The position numbers and the translations under genes are program-made. From positions 1-48,898 of the forward strand of contig JAJZKA010000006.1 in assembly GCA_021809805.1 (NCBI GenBank): a stretch of DNA of 48,898 bases, in the 5' to 3' direction. Shown here piece after piece: positions 44,719 to 48,898 of this stretch. Source of the stretch: Actinomycetes bacterium. GTDB lineage: Bacteria > Actinomycetota > Acidimicrobiia > Acidimicrobiales > Bog-793. The notes beneath the pieces are model-generated. The model saw only the letters and a program-made list of their open reading frames with translations. It was not told the origin of the DNA and searched no databases. How positions within the stretch are numbered: position 1 is the stretch's first letter; every line of letters begins with the position of its first letter.

Positions 44719-44937
44719 ATGGCTACCGACCGTGGTTCGTCCGTTCGGACTCGTGTGCAGGCGCATCGGGCGCGGCTTCGCGCGGAGGGGTTGCGCCCAG
44801 TCCAAATCTGGGTGCCCGATGTGCGAGCGCCCCAGTTCGTCGCGGAGGCTCACCGGCAGAGTGCGCTGGTTGCGTCCTCGCCGATGGCGCAGGACGACCA
44901 AGACTTCATCGACGCGCTCTCGGCTGACGAGGAGTGA
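44719..44937 (+). CDS. DUF3018/MazE-like antitoxin
   Basis: VRTRVQAHRARLRAEGLRPVQIWVPDVRAPQFVAEAHRQSALVASSPMAQDDQDFIDALSADEE; overlaps the MazF-like ORF by 4 bp. Confidence 0.88.
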   Translation: MATDRGSSVRTRVQAHRARLRAEGLRPVQIWVPDVRAPQFVAEAHRQSALVASSPMAQDDQDFIDALSADEE

Positions 44938-45263
44938 GGCGCGGCGAGGTCTGGACCGCGGCTGCGGGGTCTGGCTACGCCGGCAAGCCTCGGCCGGTCG
45001 TCATCGTCCAGGATGACCGGTTCGACGCGACTGACTCGGTCACAGTCTGCGGGTTCACGACCGACCCCACCGAAGCGCCGCTCTTCCGGCTCCTCGTGGA
45101 AGTGAGTGAGCAGAACGGGCTTAACGAGCCGAGCAGTCTCATGATCGACAAGTTGACGACGGTCCGGCGAGCGAAACTTGGCGAGCGAATCGGCCGCCTC
45201 GCTGATGAAGACATGGTCCGTCTCGATCGAGCCGTCGTCGTCTTCCTCGGACTTGCTGGCTGA
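44934..45263 (+). CDS. MazF/PemK-like endoribonuclease toxin
   Basis: RGEVWTAAAGSGYAGKPRPVVIVQDDRFDATDSVTVCGFTTDPTEAPLFRLLVEVSEQNGLNEPSSLMIDKLTTVRRAKLGERIGRLADEDM. Confidence 0.92.
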   Translation: MRRGEVWTAAAGSGYAGKPRPVVIVQDDRFDATDSVTVCGFTTDPTEAPLFRLLVEVSEQNGLNEPSSLMIDKLTTVRRAKLGERIGRLADEDMVRLDRAVVVFLGLAG

Positions 45264-45280
45264 GAGTCCCAGGTGGGTCA
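45196..45280 (+). repeat. Direct repeat copy A (mazF 3' end)
   Basis: 85 bp gcctcgctgatgaagacatggtccgtctcgatcg...gagagtcccaggtgggtca, about 92% identical by eye to 46385-46469. Confidence 0.9.
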
Positions 45281-45295
45281 CGGGGTCGATCAACC

Positions 45296-46372
45296 ATGAG
45301 CTCTCCTGGCGGCGATGAAGATCAGTCGCAGACCGGGCACGCCGTTCCTCATGCTCGGGTTTCCCGTCAGGTGCTCGACGCGCACATCGTCGTCCGGGGC
45401 GAGGGCGATGAGTGGGATTTCAAGGCCACGCTCGGCGACCTGACGAAGGCCGCTTCGCGCGTCAGCCTCGCGAAGGATGCGCTCGCCTTCGCCAACTTGC
45501 CGGAAGGCGGCACCATCATCGTCGGCGTCGCAAACGACTTCACACGGGTGGGGCTGGCTGACGCCGAGCACCTGGACACGACTGTCATTCGACGTGCCGT
45601 TGAGAAGTACATCGACGGCGATTTCGTGGTCGTCGCGGCCGAGCACGTCGTGACTGAAGAGGGAGACGTGCCCAAGCGATACGGCATCGTCCACTTCTCT
45701 CGGCGGTCCCTGCAGCCCGTGATCGCCGCAGAGGACGGGTCGTTTTCAAACGAACGACCGCCGGAGTTCCGAAAGGGAGACATCCTTGTCCGACGTGGCG
45801 CAGCCAGCACCCGCGCCAATACCGCCGATGTTCGTCGGCTGCTGACCAGTGGTGTCGTCAGCCAGGAGCGGATGGACGCGGCAAGGGAGCTGTGGGCATC
45901 AATCGTCGAGCTACGAGAGCTTCTGGGTGGAGTGGAGACTCTCTTCGACATCCTCACGGAGGACGAGTACGGCGACGTGCCCGGAGATGCGAAATTGCGG
46001 GCTTACGTCTCCGAGGCGACCGAATTTGAGATAGCCACCAAGGTGAGTGAGATCGGACGCCGAGTCCGGCTGCTCAGGCCCCTCCTTCCTGACCAGCTCT
46101 ACCTCAGCTATTGGCTCTACGGCGCGTTCGTCGGGCGGGTCCTCCTCAAGGCGGTCCGACAAATACGGGCGGGCGTCTTCAGGTCGTGGGCGGAACGCGA
46201 CGACGGGTCATCGGATGGATATCTGTACGAGATTGCTTCGCGGCTGCTTGGCGCTCCTGAGCTACAGGCGATCTGGACGGGAGGAACCTTCCGCAGCGTC
46301 AAGCCGGCTCTGGACGCTTTTGAACGAGACATCTGCGCGGCAATAAGGGACGTGCTGAGCGGACTTGCCTGA
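45296..46372 (+). CDS. AlbA_2 (Schlafen-like) domain protein
   Basis: GEGDEWDFKATLGD...SLAKDALAFANLPEGGTIIVGVANDFTRVGLADAEHLD...VPKRYGIVHFSRRSLQPVIAAEDG...FRKGDILVRRGAASTRAN fits AlbA_2; C-terminal region ~200 aa not recognised. Confidence 0.8.
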   Translation: MSSPGGDEDQSQTGHAVPHARVSRQVLDAHIVVRGEGDEWDFKATLGDLTKAASRVSLAKDALAFANLPEGGTIIVGVANDFTRVGLADAEHLDTTVIRRAVEKYIDGDFVVVAAEHVVTEEGDVPKRYGIVHFSRRSLQPVIAAEDGSFSNERPPEFRKGDILVRRGAASTRANTADVRRLLTSGVVSQERMDAARELWASIVELRELLGGVETLFDILTEDEYGDVPGDAKLRAYVSEATEFEIATKVSEIGRRVRLLRPLLPDQLYLSYWLYGAFVGRVLLKAVRQIRAGVFRSWAERDDGSSDGYLYEIASRLLGAPELQAIWTGGTFRSVKPALDAFERDICAAIRDVLSGLA

Positions 46373-46384
46373 TCCATACACGGC

Positions 46385-46469
46385 GCCTCGCTGATGAAGA
46401 CATGGTCCGTCTCGATCGTGCCGTCGTGGTCTTCCTCCGACTGGTTGGCCGAGAGTCCCAGGTGGGTCA
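46385..46469 (+). repeat. Direct repeat copy B (mazF 3'-end remnant)
   Basis: Collinear with 45196-45280, no gaps, ~6-7 mismatches; no mazF body attached. Confidence 0.9.
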
Positions 46470-46628
46470 TCACCTCAAGTTGCGACTTCCTATTTCACCT
46501 TCATTGACCGCTACTTACTGTTTCCTGTTCCGCCATTTACAAGGCCTTTCTCGCCTGTCATAACTGGCTCTCGTGCTCCCAATGATTGACACCGCTGCAT
46601 CGCCGATGCGTGGAGGTGCGACAGCGCC

Positions 46629-47783
46629 GTGATGAGTCTCACGACGATGTCGCCCTCTGCCTGGCGCTACTACGTCGAGGAGATCGCGCGCGGTCGCGAG
46701 GACTACTTCGCGAAAGGTGCCGAGCGTTCGGGCCAGTTCTCTGGTCGCGGCGCGGAAGCGCTCGGGATTGCGGGGCACGTGGCCAACGCGGTGACGCTGG
46801 AACGACTCTTCGGACACGGCACCGATCCCCGCGACGGTTCCGCGCTCGGGCGCGGCTTCGATCCCGACAACGAGCGCGCCGTCGCTGGGTTCGCCCTCAC
46901 GTTCTCGCCGCCGAAGAGCGTCTCGGTGCTGTGGGCACTCGCCGACAAATCGGCCTCCGCCGAGGTACTCGCCGCGCACGAGGCAGCGGTCCGCGCGTCG
47001 ATGGGATTCGTCGAAGATCACGCCGCGTTTACCCGACGAGGGCACAACGGTGTACTCCAGGTCGACACTGAAGGACTCCTCGCAGCGAGCTTTCTTCACC
47101 GGACCTCGCGCGCCGCTGACCCGCAGCTCCACACGCACGTCTTCGTCGCCAACAAGGTCCGCGCGGAGGACGGTGCCTGGCTTGCGCTCGACGGACGTGA
47201 GCTGTTCGCCACCCAGAAGGCGACCGGGATGCTCTACAAGGCGGCGCTTCGCACGGAGCTGACCGAACGTCTCGGCTTGTCCTGGTCTGCGGTCGATGAC
47301 GACGGCGCAGCGGAGATCGAGGGTGTACCGCCGCTCCTGCTCGATTACTGGTCCGCGCGTCGTCACGAGCTGAAGGCCCTCGGCGACGAGCTGATCGCGA
47401 ACCGCTCCGCCAAGGTTGGCCGATCGCTCTCGCCGAACGAACGGGCCGAGTGCTTCCAGATCGCCGCCTACCGGACGCGGACCGCGAAGGTCGACGCGGA
47501 CACCCCGACCGAGGAGCTGCGCGGACATTGGCGCGCGGAGGCCGAGGCATGGGGACTCGCGCCCGAGACCTGGACCGCGGACCCTGGAAGGACCCTTAAG
47601 ACGCCGCGCTCGCGACTGCGATTTCTTGGGCGCGATCCGGGCGCGATCGGGCGCGTAATCCCAGGTCGTAAGGAAGACCACCGGTCAGTGACGGTCAAAT
47701 CAAGAAATCGCTTTGACCAGGGAAAACAGAAGATAATTGAGAGAGAGCACCGAGCACAACTCCTCTACCCAGGGAGAATGTGA
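46629..47783 (+). pseudogene. MobF/TrwC-type relaxase, truncated after the relaxase domain
   Basis: AWRYYVEEIARGREDYFAKGAERSGQFSGRGAEALGI...FALTFSPPKSVSVLWALAD...HRTSRAADPQLHTHVFVANKV (His triad). Helicase portion normally following is missing; the tail after ~47630 has unrelated composition. Confidence 0.88.
47693..47718. repeat. Inverted repeat at the truncated relaxase end
   Basis: GGTCAAA (47693-47699) / TTTGACC (47712-47718), 12-nt spacer. Confidence 0.6.
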
Positions 47784-47834
47784 CCCCAGGCAGGTCCCGA
47801 TTCCAGGGGGGTCGTCGCCAGATTACCGACCGGG

Positions 47835-48260
47835 TTACAGCCGACGCAGAACCATGCCGCCGAACTCCACGAGGCCCTTGGCGTTGCGTAGAGCAGCTCG
47901 GAGGTCCTTGCCCGAGACGTAGATGACGCCGTAGTGCGCGGTGTCCTTTAGGTCAAGAAGGCGGTCGAGTTTCGTCGCGGCCTCGTCGCCTCCTGGCTCC
48001 ACTTGGCGAAGCAGGGTCACGGCTGCTTTGTGATCTTGCGAACGAGACCGACGGCCGAGCGCGGCGCAGCAAGCTGCGTCGCACGCGGCGATCCCCGCGA
48101 GGACCGCCAGTGACGCCGAAACGCTCGTCGCTGACTCCACCACGCCGGCTTCGGTCTGAACAAGCTCCGCGACCTCGTAGAACTTCTGTGCCTGCTTGAG
48201 ACGAGTGGCCGCGTCCGCCTTGGTGCAGGCGGCGGTGCGCTGAGGCCTGCGCTGGCTCAT
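47835..48260 (-). CDS. HEPN-like protein, putative toxin of a HEPN/MNT pair
   Basis: All-alpha ORF with DAACCAALGRRSRSQDHKAAVTLLRQV (R-x4-6-H) and LDLKDTAHYG; overlaps the MNT ORF by 4 bp. Confidence 0.7.
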   Translation of the reverse strand: MSQRRPQRTAACTKADAATRLKQAQKFYEVAELVQTEAGVVESATSVSASLAVLAGIAACDAACCAALGRRSRSQDHKAAVTLLRQVEPGGDEAATKLDRLLDLKDTAHYGVIYVSGKDLRAALRNAKGLVEFGGMVLRRL

Positions 48261-48880
48261 TGCCGAGCCCTTCTCGACGGTGCCAGGACGTGGGTCTCAG
48301 TGAGGGGAACGGCGTCCTCCCGCAAGGCGACAACGATCGGCTCCCCCCTTTTGATCATCTCGGCGATCTGCTTCGGGGTGGCCTGGATGATGCTGGCGTG
48401 GTTCCCGGACCAGCGGGCGATGGCGCGGGACAGATCATCGACCGCACCGCCCCAACGCGGATCGTCCGGATCGATGTTTGCCGGTCGGACGACGAGCACG
48501 TCGATGTCGGAGTCCGGGGTGCCGTCGCCTCTCGCCGCTGAGCCGAATACCGCTGCCGCCACCGGCGGCACGGGCCATTGCTCGAGGTGCGTTCGTATTC
48601 TCTCGAACAGCCGACCCCGTAGGTTCGACAGCGTGACGGCGGCTTCAGCCGCCACGTGCTCCCGGTTCAGCGTGTAGAGCCTGGCGGGACCGGCCTCGAC
48701 CACATCGACCAGGCCATGGTCGGTCATGCGGTTCAAGATGGCCTGGACACGCCCCTGACTGTGCCCACAGAGCCGTTGCACGTCGCGGCCTGTGAGGGGG
48801 CGGTTGGTGCCCACGAGAACGGCAAGCACGGCGGCGTCGAGCGTCGGCACGACCGCACGGGCCGGGTTCGACAAGTCCAC
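48257..48880 (-). CDS. wHTH plus MNT-type nucleotidyltransferase, putative antitoxin
   Basis: PLTGRDVQRLCGHSQGRVQAILNRMTDHGLVDVVEAGPARLYTLNREH (wHTH) then VAAAVFGSAARGDGTPDSDIDVLVVRP (GSxxRG...SDxD). Confidence 0.87.
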   Translation of the reverse strand: MDLSNPARAVVPTLDAAVLAVLVGTNRPLTGRDVQRLCGHSQGRVQAILNRMTDHGLVDVVEAGPARLYTLNREHVAAEAAVTLSNLRGRLFERIRTHLEQWPVPPVAAAVFGSAARGDGTPDSDIDVLVVRPANIDPDDPRWGGAVDDLSRAIARWSGNHASIIQATPKQIAEMIKRGEPIVVALREDAVPLTETHVLAPSRRARQ

Positions 48881-48898
48881 TGCTCACCCCTTCAGTCG

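Noticed and set aside
1-48898. tRNA or rRNA genes, including a tRNA attachment site near the integrase stub
   Set aside because: No cloverleaf with a recognisable T-loop or conserved rRNA stretch was found by eye; a tRNAscan-SE/Infernal run would be decisive.

Overview
High-GC, actinobacterial-looking window of about 48.9 kb, read by eye from the sequence and the supplied ORF track only. No database search was run. (1) 1-5.4 kb: a LacI-type regulator with sugar ABC transporter genes, divergent from a glycogen-debranching-type glycosidase, with paired palindromic operators between them. (2) 5.4-15.5 kb: a stand-alone MerB-like gene, a GerMN/Gmad2 protein, then a 'graveyard' of broken genes: an SDR with a nonsense codon, an IS3-type transposase whose middle ~470 bp is inverted in place, a truncated DUF4389 gene, a frameshifted UvrD-like helicase fused to a truncated orphan domain, and a GNAT remnant. 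Intact DedA/TerC genes and two MFS genes are interspersed or follow. (3) 16.9-25.7 kb: a metal-resistance island: ArsR, a shrunken CadI/ArsI remnant, ACR3, ArsC; SmtB-type regulator and CDF exporter; copZ-copA-csoR; DUF3105 and SHOCT proteins. Recognisable ArsR/SmtB and CsoR operators are present. (4) 26.1-30 kb: a LuxR-type two-component system divergent from an ABC exporter. (5) 30.5-40 kb: five consecutive secreted proteins, four with beta-propeller-like repeats; one carries a duplicated ~100-aa domain flanking a YCF48/BNR-like core. (6) 40-48.9 kb: mobile/defence-like accessory DNA: degraded zinc-finger-less TnpB, integrase stub, VapBC-like pair, PIN remnant, MazEF-like pair, an AlbA_2 (Schlafen-like) protein flanked by direct repeats of the mazF 3' end, truncated MobF relaxase, and a HEPN/MNT pair. 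No rRNA, tRNA or CRISPR array was recognised.
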